Shown piece by piece: positions 1 through 7,135 of a stretch of 64,000 nt of DNA; positions within the stretch are counted from its first letter, which is position 1; each line of letters starts with the position of its first letter. This DNA comes from JACCTU01 sp963848525 (GTDB taxonomy: Bacteria > Actinomycetota > Thermoleophilia > Gaiellales > Gaiellaceae). The position numbers and the translations under genes are program-made. Under the pieces are notes generated by a model. It was not told the DNA's origin. It ran no database searches and worked only from the letters and a program-made list of their open reading frames with translations. The DNA is taken from NCBI GenBank assembly GCA_963848525.1, contig CAWKDZ010000005.1, positions 124,001 through 188,000 of the forward strand, read 5' to 3'.

Positions 1-2
1 CG

Positions 3-1004
3 GACGTGATCCGCCCGCATCCAGACGTGGTGGCCTTTCTGCGGCAGGTCGAGGACGACGGGTTCCTGGACGAGCTACCCAAGCTCGCGGGCGGGCGGGA
101 AGCGCGAGACGCCATCCGGGCCTGGCTCGACAAGTACGGCATGCGCGGCGTCGGCGAGATCGACATCACGAGGCCGCGTTGGAGCGAACGCCCCACCACG
201 CTCGTGCCCTTGATCCTCGGCCACATCGAGAACTTCGAGCCGGGCGCCGGCGAGCGGCGCTTCGAGCGAGGGCGACAGGAGGCCTGGAGGAAGGAACAGG
301 AGCTGCTCGAGCGCTTGCGGGCCTTGCCGGACGGGGAGCGGAAGGCCGAAGAGGCCAAGCGGATGATCGACCGGGTCCGGACCTTTATCGGCTACCGGGA
401 GTATCCGAAGTACGGCATGGTCAGCCGCTACTTCGTCTACAAGCAGGCCCTGCTGGAAGAAGCCGAGCGCCTCGTGCAGGCCCACGTGCTTCGTGAGCAG
501 GAAGACATCTTCTACCTCAGGTTCCAGGAGCTCCACGACGTCGTGCGTACGAACCACGTGGATGACCAGCTCATCCGCCGGCGCAAGGACGCGTTCAGGT
601 CGTATCAAGCGCTCACGCCGCCCCGGGTGCTCACGTCGGACGGCGAGGGCATCGCCGGGGCGTATCGACGCGACGATGTGCCGGCCGGCGCGCTGGTTGG
701 CCTACCGGTTTCCGCCGGGACCAGCGAGGGGCGTGCCCGCGTGATCCTGGACCTGGCGGAGGCCGATCTCGAAGCGGGCGACATCCTGGTCACCGCCTAC
801 ACGGACCCCAGCTGGACGCCCCTGTTCGTCGCGGTCAAGGGCCTCGTGACGGAGGTGGGGGGCCTGATGACCCACGGCGCGGTGATCGCACGGGAGTACG
901 GCCTGCCGGCCGTCGTGGGGGTGGAGCACGCCACCCGGCTGATCCGGGATGGGCAGCGGATCCGCGTGCACGGGACGGACGGATACGTCGAGATCCTGCC
1001 CTAG
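3..1004 (+). CDS. rph: PEP-utilising phosphotransferase, C-terminal part (rifampin phosphotransferase-like), 5' truncated
   Basis: The reading frame is open from the window edge, so only about 333 C-terminal residues are seen; full Rph proteins are about 860 aa. The last ~90 residues form the swivelling phosphohistidine domain of the PEP synthase/PPDK superfamily, with the signature GGLMTHGAVIAREYGLPAVV containing the catalytic His. The segment before it (EDIFYLRFQELHDVV) resembles the linker of rifampin phosphotransferases. These enzymes use ATP to phosphorylate rifamycins through a phosphohistidine. PEP synthase is the alternative, since the ATP-grasp half lies outside the window. AGG arginine codons appear more often here than in neighbouring genes, a weak hint of transfer. 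Confidence 0.75.
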   Translation, partial: DVIRPHPDVVAFLRQVEDDGFLDELPKLAGGREARDAIRAWLDKYGMRGVGEIDITRPRWSERPTTLVPLILGHIENFEPGAGERRFERGRQEAWRKEQELLERLRALPDGERKAEEAKRMIDRVRTFIGYREYPKYGMVSRYFVYKQALLEEAERLVQAHVLREQEDIFYLRFQELHDVVRTNHVDDQLIRRRKDAFRSYQALTPPRVLTSDGEGIAGAYRRDDVPAGALVGLPVSAGTSEGRARVILDLAEADLEAGDILVTAYTDPSWTPLFVAVKGLVTEVGGLMTHGAVIAREYGLPAVVGVEHATRLIRDGQRIRVHGTDGYVEILP

Positions 1005-1016
1005 CCGGCCAGCGGC

Positions 1017-2112
1017 CTACCGCGAGTCGTCCAACTCGTAGAGGCGCATTGCTTCGCCGAGGTCCTCGATCGTCCGTTCACCGAGACTGCGAAGTCCAGG
1101 CACTCGAGGATCGCCCTCGAGCAGGGAGGCCGTCGTCTGGGAGAGGAGCACCTGGTCGGGCTCGACCACCTTGCCCAACTGTGTCAGCCGGAAGAAGACG
1201 GTCGCCGCGTCCGGCCGCTTCGGATTCCCCGACCAGCGACCCGAGTGGAGGACGATCCAGACCGCGACGTCGCACTCGGGCGGCCACCGGTAGCCGCGCA
1301 ACGCGTCACGTAGGCCGGTGGCCGCTCTGACGGCGTCGCTCGCAACGCGGAACACCGCGTACGCGTGGTCTCCAACCAGTTCGAGCACGATGCCGTTGTT
1401 CTCTTCCACCACCGCGCTCACCGTTTGGTGGTAGTCGGCGAGGACGACGGCGCTCGCTTCGTCTCCGAGCGAACGGACGACATGCCACCACTTCACCAGG
1501 TCGGAGTGCAGGAACGTGCCGACGCCCGGTACTGGGGCCTCGGCCTGCGGCGACCGCGGCGGTCCGAACTCCGAGGGCAGCGTCAGGACCGTCAGCTGGA
1601 ACAGACGCTGCATGCGCGGAAGCCCCTTGAGCACGTGCTCCCCGAGGTCGATCAGCTCGGCATTCGGCAGGTCTGCGTCCTCGATGATGCCCGCGGTCGC
1701 GTTCGACAGAAGGATCTGCCCCCCGTGACCGGCATCGCAGATGCGCTGGGCACGGTGGACCCCGGTGCCGACGTACCCGTCCTCGCCGAGGTGCGGCTCG
1801 GCGGTGTGGAGGCCGATCCGGACCTTGACCTCGGCGTCTGCCGGCCAGCGCGAACTTTGCGAGCGCGAGCTGCGCGCTGACCGCTGCGGCGGCGGCGCTG
1901 CGGGCGCTGTCGAAGGCGACGAAGAATCCGTCGCCGGCCGTGTCGATCTCCCGCCCGCCTTGGGCCGCGAATGCCTCCCGCAGAAGCCGGCGATGATCGG
2001 CACGGACTGCGGCAAACACGTCGTCACCCAAGCGCCGCACGAGCTCCGACGACCCCTCGATGTCGCTGAAGAGGAAGGTCACGGTGCCACGCGGCAGCGA
2101 CGCTTCAGCCAC
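1017..2112 (-). pseudogene. Class III adenylate/guanylate cyclase-domain protein, frame broken by one base
   Basis: The GTG start at 2112 opens a class III cyclase domain: metal-binding Asp in FLFSDIEGS, then the GDGFFVAF loop. The frame is lost near 1848. Removing one base there restores AKFAWPADAEVKVRIGLHT and the rest of the domain (YVGTGVHRAQR, GQILLS) down to a TAG at 1017, giving a 364-residue protein. The C-terminal half (about residues 185-364) repeats the same fold in degenerate form (TFLHSDLVKWW in place of the metal motif), so it is a tandem cyclase with a probably inactive second domain. The role would be making or sensing cyclic nucleotide. The break may be a real frameshift or an assembly indel, because two other genes in the window have the same kind of lesion. 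Confidence 0.8.
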
Positions 2113-2136
2113 GGCGTGATCTTCGCACGACGTGCG

Positions 2137-2165
2137 AGCGGAGCCCGGGGCCGCCGGGCTCCGCT
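2137..2165 (-). terminator. Hairpin terminator downstream of the VOC gene
   Basis: A perfect 12-bp stem, AGCGGAGCCCGG (2137-2148) pairing with CCGGGCTCCGCT (2154-2165), has a 5-nt loop. It lies 12 nt past the VOC stop codon and just before the cyclase start, both on the minus strand. There is no T tract, as is common in very GC-rich genomes. Confidence 0.6.
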
Positions 2166-2176
2166 CCGCGGTCGGC

Positions 2177-2608
2177 CTAGGTCGCCTTCGCGGCCGCGGG
2201 GCCCTGCTCGATCGCGACCGGGTCCATCCAGAAGACCTCCCAGTGGTGCCCGTCGAGGTCGTAGAAGCTGCGCGTGTACATGAAGCCGAGGTCGGACGGG
2301 TCGCCCGCTTCCGTCGCGCCGGCCTCCAGCGCCCTCTCGGCGAACGAGTCGATCTCGTCGCGGCTCTCGCCGGTGAGCGCGACCATCGCCTCGGTCTGCT
2401 TGGTCGCGTCGACTCGCCCCTTCTTCGTGAACTCGTCGAACTTGCTCTCGGTCAGGAGCATCACGTACGCGTCCTCGCCGACGAGCATGCAGGTCGCGGT
2501 CTCGTCGGTGAAGCGCTCGTCGAACGCGAACCCGAGCTTGGTGAAGAACTCGACGGAGGCGTCGAGGTCCCCGACCGCGAGGTTGAGGAACATCTTCCTG
2601 TTCGTCAT
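2177..2608 (-). CDS. VOC-superfamily (glyoxalase/extradiol dioxygenase-like) protein
   Basis: A 143-residue protein of the single-module vicinal-oxygen-chelate type. It starts with the beta strand and helix MFLNLAVGDLDASVEFFTKL, typical of the PhnB/glyoxalase-like group, and ends with FYDLDGHHWEVFWMDP, where the final strand carries the usual metal-ligand Glu. The start at 2608 is fixed by a textbook ribosome-binding site (AAAGGAGG, about 5 nt upstream); the frame runs on upstream but without homology. The substrate cannot be deduced. A hairpin follows the stop. The gene is divergent from the UGA-containing gene at 2705. Confidence 0.88.
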   Translation of the reverse strand: MTNRKMFLNLAVGDLDASVEFFTKLGFAFDERFTDETATCMLVGEDAYVMLLTESKFDEFTKKGRVDATKQTEAMVALTGESRDEIDSFAERALEAGATEAGDPSDLGFMYTRSFYDLDGHHWEVFWMDPVAIEQGPAAAKAT

Positions 2609-2692
2609 GACCCTCCTTTCTGACGTGTACGAATGCTGAGACTCTCTCCGAGCCGAGGAATCATCGCGGTGACGCGCGGCCGCCGCTCCGGG

Positions 2693-2698
2693 CATGAT
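2693..2698 (+). promoter_or_regulatory. Candidate -10 box for leaderless transcription of the SelW-like gene
   Basis: CATGAT sits exactly 6 nt before the GTG at 2705, the same spacing seen at many other genes here. There is no Shine-Dalgarno sequence, so this spacing supports GTG 2705 as the start. The -35 is weak (GTGACG-like, around 2669-2674). Confidence 0.35.
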
Positions 2699-2704
2699 GT
2701 TCCC

Positions 2705-2920
2705 GTGCGCGTCGAGATCTTCTACTGCCCCGTCTGAGACGGCTACGACCGCCGGGCTGCGAGTCTCGCGGCCGAGATCAACAAGAGCACGGAGCACGAG
2801 GCGGCGCCCGTCGAGGGCGCGAAGAGCCAGTTCGACGTGGTCGCAGACGGGCGGCTGCTCTTCTCCAAGCAGCAGCAGGGCCGCTGGCCCGAAGTGGACG
2901 AGATCCTCTCTGCCCTATAG
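2705..2920 (+). CDS. SelW/Rdx-family selenoprotein with in-frame UGA (CPVU redox motif)
   Basis: Reading through one TGA (2735-2737) gives a 71-residue protein. It starts RVEIFYCPV-U-DGYDRRAA and continues to FDVVADGRLLFSK and GRWPEVDEIL before a TAG at 2918-2920. This matches the SelT/SelW/SelH (Rdx) thioredoxin-like family: a beta strand, then a C-x-x-C/U redox motif, a helix, and the conserved 'F-V--DG-L-FSK---GR-PE' C-terminal half. The UGA falls exactly at the second position of the redox pair, where SelW homologues carry selenocysteine, and the family homology continues on both sides. A SECIS-like hairpin lies 17 nt downstream. Gene-finders would drop it. The stop is 1 nt before the start of the XRE gene, so the two are probably co-transcribed. 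The role is probably thiol redox. No selABCD genes lie in the window. Confidence 0.8.
2755..2773 (+). promoter_or_regulatory. Candidate bacterial SECIS element
   Basis: An 8-bp stem, GGCTGCGA (2755-2762) with TCGCGGCC (2766-2773, one G-U pair), has apical loop GTC. It begins 17 nt after the TGA. The apical G is 26 nt past the last base of the TGA, inside the spacing expected for bacterial SECIS elements. The loop begins with G-U, the dinucleotide contacted by SelB in E. coli fdhF. This was folded by eye only. Confidence 0.55.
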
Positions 2921-2921
2921 C

Positions 2922-3215
2922 ATGATCGCTATGGGTCGTCCTGAGCGCAAGACGGCGCTCGATCGCCTGCGCGAGCGCGCCGAGCAGGCGATCGCGCCCA
3001 AGGAGGGCTATCTCTTCGCCCAGATCGCGGACGACGTGGCCGCGAGACGGGTCGATCAGGGGCTGTCGCAGCGCGAGCTCGCCGAGCTGACGGGCACGAC
3101 GCAGTCGGCGATCGCGCGCCTCGAGCGCGGCGGCCGGCCGCCGCGGATCGACACGCTGCTTCGGATCGCCGAGGCCCTCGACTGCGACCTCGCCGTCGAG
3201 CTCAAGCCCCGCTGA
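2922..3215 (+). CDS. XRE-family helix-turn-helix DNA-binding protein
   Basis: A 97-residue protein that is little more than an HTH_3/XRE domain. After a basic N-terminus come helices ending in LSQRELAELTGTTQSAIARLERG (residues about 48-70), where the recognition helix is TQSAIARLE. The tail is RIDTLLRIAEALDCDLAVEL. This layout is typical of HigA-type antitoxins and of stand-alone repressors, but no toxin gene is adjacent. It follows the SelW-like gene by 1 nt, so it may be translated from the same transcript. The 3' end overlaps the convergent hydratase gene by 14 bp. Confidence 0.85.
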   Translation: MIAMGRPERKTALDRLRERAEQAIAPKEGYLFAQIADDVAARRVDQGLSQRELAELTGTTQSAIARLERGGRPPRIDTLLRIAEALDCDLAVELKPR

Positions 3216-3972
3216 AGTCCGGCGGGCGCTTCTCGAGAAACGCCGTGACGCCCTCGCGGAAGTCCTGCGTCTCCGTCGCCGCGGTCTGGAGCTCGGCCTC
3301 GAGCTCGAGCTGCTCCTCCAACCCCACGAGGTAGGCGTTGTCGAACAGCCGCTTCGTCAGCGCGATCCCGCGCGTCGGCAGCGCGGCGTACGTGCGTGCG
3401 AGCTCGGTGACGCGCTCGGAGAACCGGTCCGCCTCCGCAACCTCGCCGACGATTCCCCACGCGTGCGCTTCCGCGGCGGTGAGCCGCCGGTTGGACGTCA
3501 TCCACTCGAACGCGCGCGCCACCCCGAGCAGCCGGACGATGAAGAACGAGCCGCCCGAGTCGGGCACGAGACCGATGCCGACGAAGCCCGGAACGAAGTT
3601 CGCGTTGTCGGCGGCGATGCGGAGATCGCACGCGCACGCAAGCGAGAGACCGGCGCCGGCGCAGGCGCCGTTCACCGCGGCGATCACCGGCTTCTCGAGC
3701 GCACGGATCGCGCGGATGTTCGGGTGGTACGTGCCACGCAGCCGCTCGGCGATGTCGCCGGACGCCTCGCGGAACTCGGTCAGGTCCTGGCCCGCGCAGA
3801 ACCCGCGCCCCGCTCCGGTGATCACGACGGCTCGTACCTCCGGGTCGCGCGCCTCCTCGAGCGCCGCGAGGAGCGCGGCGTGAAGCGCCGCGTTGAACGC
3901 GTTGTAGACCTCGGGCCGGTTGAGCGTGATCGTGAGCACGGCACCGTCTCGACTGGTCTCGACCTCGGCCAC
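3202..3972 (-). CDS. paaG: Enoyl-CoA hydratase/isomerase, PaaG-like
   Basis: A 256-residue crotonase-fold enzyme. It starts at GTG 3972 with the usual first strand (VETSRDGAVLTITLNRPEVY); the frame extends further upstream but without family homology. The oxyanion-hole segments AGRGFCAGQDL and NGACAGAGLSLACACDL are present. The catalytic loop reads GIGLVPDSGGS, with the Asp typical of the PaaG ring-1,2-epoxyphenylacetyl-CoA isomerase group rather than the Glu pair of hydratases. It would isomerise an acyl-CoA in aromatic or fatty-acid breakdown, in the cytoplasm. No other paa genes lie nearby, so the substrate is uncertain. Confidence 0.85.
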   Translation of the reverse strand: MAEVETSRDGAVLTITLNRPEVYNAFNAALHAALLAALEEARDPEVRAVVITGAGRGFCAGQDLTEFREASGDIAERLRGTYHPNIRAIRALEKPVIAAVNGACAGAGLSLACACDLRIAADNANFVPGFVGIGLVPDSGGSFFIVRLLGVARAFEWMTSNRRLTAAEAHAWGIVGEVAEADRFSERVTELARTYAALPTRGIALTKRLFDNAYLVGLEEQLELEAELQTAATETQDFREGVTAFLEKRPPDFSGA

Positions 3973-4044
3973 GCGCCCAATCCTGTCGCATTCCCCCGCG
4001 GCCGGCTCCGCGAGGCGCAAAGGCGCAGGGTCGATGCTCGGAGC

Positions 4045-4050
4045 TACCCT
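4045..4050 (+). promoter_or_regulatory. -10 box for leaderless htrA-like transcript
   Basis: TACCCT lies 7 nt before ATG 4058, and there is no Shine-Dalgarno sequence. The box fits the actinobacterial TANNNT pattern. Confidence 0.45.
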
Positions 4051-4057
4051 CGTCGAG

Positions 4058-5068
4058 ATGCCCGACCTCACCTTTCTCGACGGCGTTCCGGAGCACACGC
4101 GCCCCGGTGAGCCCGACGAGCTGCCGGACGCCGAGGCGCTCGACGCTTACTCCCGCGTCGTGACGACGGTAGCCGAGCGCCTGTCGCCGTCGGTCGCGAA
4201 CCTGCGCGTCGCGCGGCGGGTGCGTGGCGGCCGCACGCTCGACGGCGGGGGCAGCGCGGTGGTGGTGACGCCGGACGGGTTCATGCTCACCTCGGCGCAC
4301 GTCGTGCACCGCTCGGCGCGCGGCAGCGTCGCGTCGTTCGCGGACGGGCGCGAGTGCGCGGTCGACGTTGTCGGCACCGACGCGCTCTCGGACCTCGCCG
4401 TCCTTCGTGCGGACGCCGAGCGGCTCGAGCCTGCTGAGCTCGGCGACGCCGAGACGCTACGCGTCGGGCAGCTCGTCGTCGCCCTGGGCAACCCGCACGG
4501 TTTCGGCGGCTCCGTCACTGCCGGCGTCGTCTCCGCCCTGGGGCGGTCGCTCCCGACGCGCTCCGGATCGACGGTGCGCTTCGTCGAGAACGTGATCCAG
4601 ACCGACGCTGCGCTCAACCCCGGCAACTCCGGCGGCGCGCTCTCGGACGGCCTCGGGCGCGTGGTCGGGATCAACACCGCCGTTGCGGGCGTCGGCCTGG
4701 GTCTCGCCGTGCCGATCAACGCCGCCACCCGCAAGATCGTGGCCGCGCTGATGACGGACGGCCGCTACCGGCGGGCGTACCTCGGCGTCGCGGGCGGTGC
4801 CCGCCCGCTCCCGCCCCGCGTCGCGCGCCGGCTCGGTCGCGAGTCGGCGGTCGAGATCGTCGAGCTCGTCGGGGACGGGCCTGCCGCGCGCGCCGGGCTT
4901 CGAGTGGAGGACCTCGTCGTCGCGGTCGCCGGTACCCCCGTGACCTCGGTCGACGACCTTCAGCGCATGATGACGGCCGAGCTGATCGACGTCCCGGTCG
5001 CCGTCGAGGTCGTGCGCGACGGCGAACCGCTCGCGCTCGACGTCGTCCCTGTCGAGCTACCCGGCTAG
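4058..5068 (+). CDS. HtrA/DegP-like serine protease with PDZ domain
   Basis: A 336-residue S1C protease. The catalytic triad is visible: His in MLTSAHVVH (about residue 78), Asp in TDALSDLAVL (about 112) and Ser in LNPGNSGGAL (about 190). A PDZ domain follows (residues about 235-330; AYLGVAGG, DGPAARAGLRVEDLVVAV). Unlike most HtrA proteins there is no signal peptide or membrane anchor, so it is predicted to be cytoplasmic. The role would be degrading or holding misfolded proteins. The ATG 4058 is chosen because the -10 box TACCCT sits 7 nt before it. It is divergent from the PaaG-like gene and ends 4 bp inside the convergent hydratase gene. Confidence 0.9.
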   Translation: MPDLTFLDGVPEHTRPGEPDELPDAEALDAYSRVVTTVAERLSPSVANLRVARRVRGGRTLDGGGSAVVVTPDGFMLTSAHVVHRSARGSVASFADGRECAVDVVGTDALSDLAVLRADAERLEPAELGDAETLRVGQLVVALGNPHGFGGSVTAGVVSALGRSLPTRSGSTVRFVENVIQTDAALNPGNSGGALSDGLGRVVGINTAVAGVGLGLAVPINAATRKIVAALMTDGRYRRAYLGVAGGARPLPPRVARRLGRESAVEIVELVGDGPAARAGLRVEDLVVAVAGTPVTSVDDLQRMMTAELIDVPVAVEVVRDGEPLALDVVPVELPG

Positions 5069-5877
5069 TCCTTCTTCTCGAGGAACTTCCGCACCGCCGC
5101 CTGCGGCTCCTCGGTTGCCATCGAGAGCGCGAGCCAGTCGCGTGCGTGGTTGATCGTCTCGTGCCACGCCAGGTCCTTCCAGAAGTTGAGGTGCTGCTTC
5201 GTGTAGCGCGTCGTCTGCGGCAGCTTGCGCGCGAGGTTCTCGACCACCTCGTCGACCTTCGAGTCGAGCTCCGCCGCCGGCACGGCCCAGTTGACGAGCC
5301 CCCATTCGGCACACGTCGCCGCGGGGATCGGCTCGCACATGAGCACGATCTCGCGCGCGCGCCGCTCGCCGACGAAGAGCGTGAGCCACTGCGTCGCGCC
5401 GCCCGCAGGAACCGACCCGTGCTCCGGCCCGACGTGGCGGATGAACGCGTCGTCGACCATCACCGCGAGGTCGCACGCCATCTGGAGCTCGTTGCCGCCG
5501 CCCACGCAGATGCCGTTGATCCGCGCGAGCGTCGGCTTCCCGATCTCGCGCAGCCGGTCGTGCGCGTCCTTGAAGGCGCCGAACCACTTCCAGTACTCGT
5601 CGGGCTTGCCGAGGTACTCGTCCGCCCAGGAGCGCAGGTCGGCGCCGACGCAGAACGCGCGGCCCTTGCCCGTGAGCACGACAACGCGGATCTCGTCGTC
5701 CCACGACGCGTCCTCGCACGCCCGACCGAGCTCCCGCAGGAGCTTGAAGTCGAAGGCATTCAGGACCTCGGGGCGGTTGAACGTGATCGTCGCGCGCGGC
5801 GGCGCTTTCTCGTACACGATCCGCTCGAGCCCGAGCTCCTCGGGCGCGCGCGGAGTCGGGCTCGACGGCTCGCTCAC
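5065..5877 (-). CDS. Enoyl-CoA hydratase/isomerase family protein
   Basis: A 270-residue crotonase-fold protein. Signature segments are ITFNRPEVLNAF, VLTGKGRAFCVGADLRSW (oxyanion hole) and NGICVGGGNELQMACDLAV. The usual catalytic Glu region reads GPEHGSVPAGGATQWL. GTG 5877 overlaps the stop of the upstream EthD-like gene as GTGA, so the two are translationally coupled. The unusually large acidic/aromatic insert (DEYLGKPDEYWKWFGAF) after the oxyanion loop resembles hydratases of aromatic or cyclohexane-carboxylate catabolism, but the substrate is unknown. Confidence 0.85.
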   Translation of the reverse strand: MSEPSSPTPRAPEELGLERIVYEKAPPRATITFNRPEVLNAFDFKLLRELGRACEDASWDDEIRVVVLTGKGRAFCVGADLRSWADEYLGKPDEYWKWFGAFKDAHDRLREIGKPTLARINGICVGGGNELQMACDLAVMVDDAFIRHVGPEHGSVPAGGATQWLTLFVGERRAREIVLMCEPIPAATCAEWGLVNWAVPAAELDSKVDEVVENLARKLPQTTRYTKQHLNFWKDLAWHETINHARDWLALSMATEEPQAAVRKFLEKKD

Positions 5878-6152
5878 TCGACGTCGGCGAAGTGGACGTG
5901 GAACGGGATCCCCAGCTCCATCGCGTCCTTGCCCGTCGCCGCGAACTCCTCGGTGCGCGCAGCCGCCTTGAAGGCGTCCCGGTCCGGGAACTCCCACTCC
6001 GCGTAGTACGGGAACTTCGGCTCGCCCATCGGCGCGCCGAACACCTTGCCGTGGCGGAACGTCCCGCCGGCCACGCGGCGGCAGAGCTCGGCGTGCTCCT
6101 CGTAGCGCGCGGAGTCGGGCTCCTGCTCGTAGAGAACGAAGACGCGGATCAA
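5874..6152 (-). CDS. EthD-family small protein
   Basis: A 92-residue ferredoxin-fold protein. It begins IRVFVLYEQEPDSARYEEHAE and ends FHVHFADVE, matching the EthD family of small dimeric alpha/beta-barrel proteins found next to degradation enzymes. The start is TTG at 6152, supported by a strong ribosome-binding site (GGGAGG) 4-5 nt upstream. It is coupled to the hydratase by a 4-bp overlap, so it probably acts in the same acyl-CoA or ether/aromatic pathway. Its biochemical role is not known for most members. Confidence 0.75.
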   Translation of the reverse strand: MIRVFVLYEQEPDSARYEEHAELCRRVAGGTFRHGKVFGAPMGEPKFPYYAEWEFPDRDAFKAAARTEEFAATGKDAMELGIPFHVHFADVE

Positions 6153-6200
6153 CCTGCCTCCCTTGACATTGACCGGGAGAGCGTAGAGCTTCGCCCGACG

Positions 6201-6650
6201 ATGAGCGGGGGTACGGCACTCGCGGTGGCGGTGACCACGGTCGCAGGTCTGGCCGGCTCCGTGCAGGTCGCGATCATGAGTCGCTTCGGCGAGCGCATCG
6301 GGATCGTCGAGGCGCTCGCCTTCGCGACGTTGCTGACCGCGATCCTCTCGTTCGCGGTGCTGCTCGTCGCCCGCCAGAGCCTCGCCGGCTACTCAGAAGG
6401 CGTGCGCGCACCGGTGTGGATGTGGGCGGCCGGCCTGATGGGCCTGATCGTGATCTTCTCGATCACGTTCGCGACGCCGCGGATCGGGGCGACCGCGACG
6501 ATCGGCCTGCTGATCGCCGGCCAGCTTGCGATGGGAGCGGTGATCGACCGCTTCGGGCTCTTCGGCCTCGAGCGCATCCCGATCGGGTGGCCGAGGCTGC
6601 TCGGAATCGCGCTGCTCGCCGTCGGCGCCGCGCTCTCGCTCAGGCGCTAG
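6201..6650 (+). CDS. DMT-superfamily transporter, DUF606/YdcZ type
   Basis: A 149-residue very hydrophobic protein with about five membrane helices, beginning TALAVAVTTVAGLAGSVQVA. The pattern (G-x-x-Q-V-A in helix 1, TIGLLIAGQLAMGAVIDRFG in helix 4) is that of the YdcZ/DUF606 group of the drug/metabolite transporter superfamily, which act as short half-size transporters. No cargo can be inferred. It is divergent from the EthD-like gene and its last 4 bases overlap the convergent small membrane-protein gene. Confidence 0.8.
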   Translation: MSGGTALAVAVTTVAGLAGSVQVAIMSRFGERIGIVEALAFATLLTAILSFAVLLVARQSLAGYSEGVRAPVWMWAAGLMGLIVIFSITFATPRIGATATIGLLIAGQLAMGAVIDRFGLFGLERIPIGWPRLLGIALLAVGAALSLRR

Positions 6651-7003
6651 GCGGGCGCCGCCGTCGACGCGCGGCTCTGCTGGTTCTCCGAGCCTTCGCT
6701 CAGCCGGCCCAGCGGCGTCGAGTGGGTCGCGGCGCCAGCGCGAGCAGGCTCCGCGTAGGCGAGCGCACAAGCTGCGCTCCCGAGGTTGCCCAGGATCCGC
6801 TCGTCATCGCGGCTGCTCTCCCCGGACAGGGCGCGTCCTGCCGCCTCGACGAACGCTTGCTCGTAGTCGCCAAGCGACCGCCAGGCGGTGGCGAGCGCAA
6901 TGGCAAGCGTCGCTCCTCGGAGGACCCAGCTGTCGGTGATCCAGAAGGCAGCCACGACGATCGCGACCGCCGACAAGAAGAGGAACATGCTCCGCCTGTA
7001 CAT
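6647..7003 (-). CDS. Small hypothetical membrane protein
   Basis: A 118-residue protein not recognised as a known family. Two adjacent N-terminal hydrophobic segments (about residues 5-20 and 26-40; FLFLSAVAIVVAAFWI and VLRGATLAIALATAW) are followed by a soluble, Ala/Ser-rich tail of about 75 residues. A GGAG sequence 7 nt before ATG 7003 supports the start. It is probably a membrane-anchored protein with a cytoplasmic tail. Confidence 0.55.
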   Translation of the reverse strand: MYRRSMFLFLSAVAIVVAAFWITDSWVLRGATLAIALATAWRSLGDYEQAFVEAAGRALSGESSRDDERILGNLGSAACALAYAEPARAGAATHSTPLGRLSEGSENQQSRASTAAPA

Positions 7004-7106
7004 CGTTGGCTCCGTCGTTGGGGGTGACCGACGCGGATTACTACGCGTCGCTTGCGGCGTGTCAGCAACCGAGAACAGTGTCCGCGACAGGAGCCTCGAC
7101 GCGCTG

Positions 7107-7135
7107 GACCCATATGGGTCAAATTGGTCAGACCC
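7107..7135. promoter_or_regulatory. Palindromic site upstream of the small membrane-protein gene
   Basis: A perfect 14-bp palindrome GACCCATATGGGTC (7107-7120) is followed by ATTGGTCAGACC, close to the FadR/PdhR-type GntR operator pattern TGGT-N3-ACC. The second half runs over the MFS stop codon. This may be an operator for the gene starting at 7003, but no regulator gene is adjacent. Confidence 0.25.

Noticed and set aside
2694..2921. Upstream part of a plus-strand frame running into the XRE gene from ATG 2694
   Set aside because: Its N-terminal 75 residues are Ser/Arg-rich nonsense in another frame of the SelW-like gene. The HTH protein fits a start at ATG 2922.
3973..4098. N-terminal extension of the PaaG-like gene
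   Set aside because: No family homology in the extra 42 residues, and it would overlap the divergent htrA promoter and start.
5878..6219. Extension of the hydratase gene upstream through the EthD-like gene
   Set aside because: That frame is a shadow of the EthD-like gene; the coupled GTG at 5877 fits the family start.
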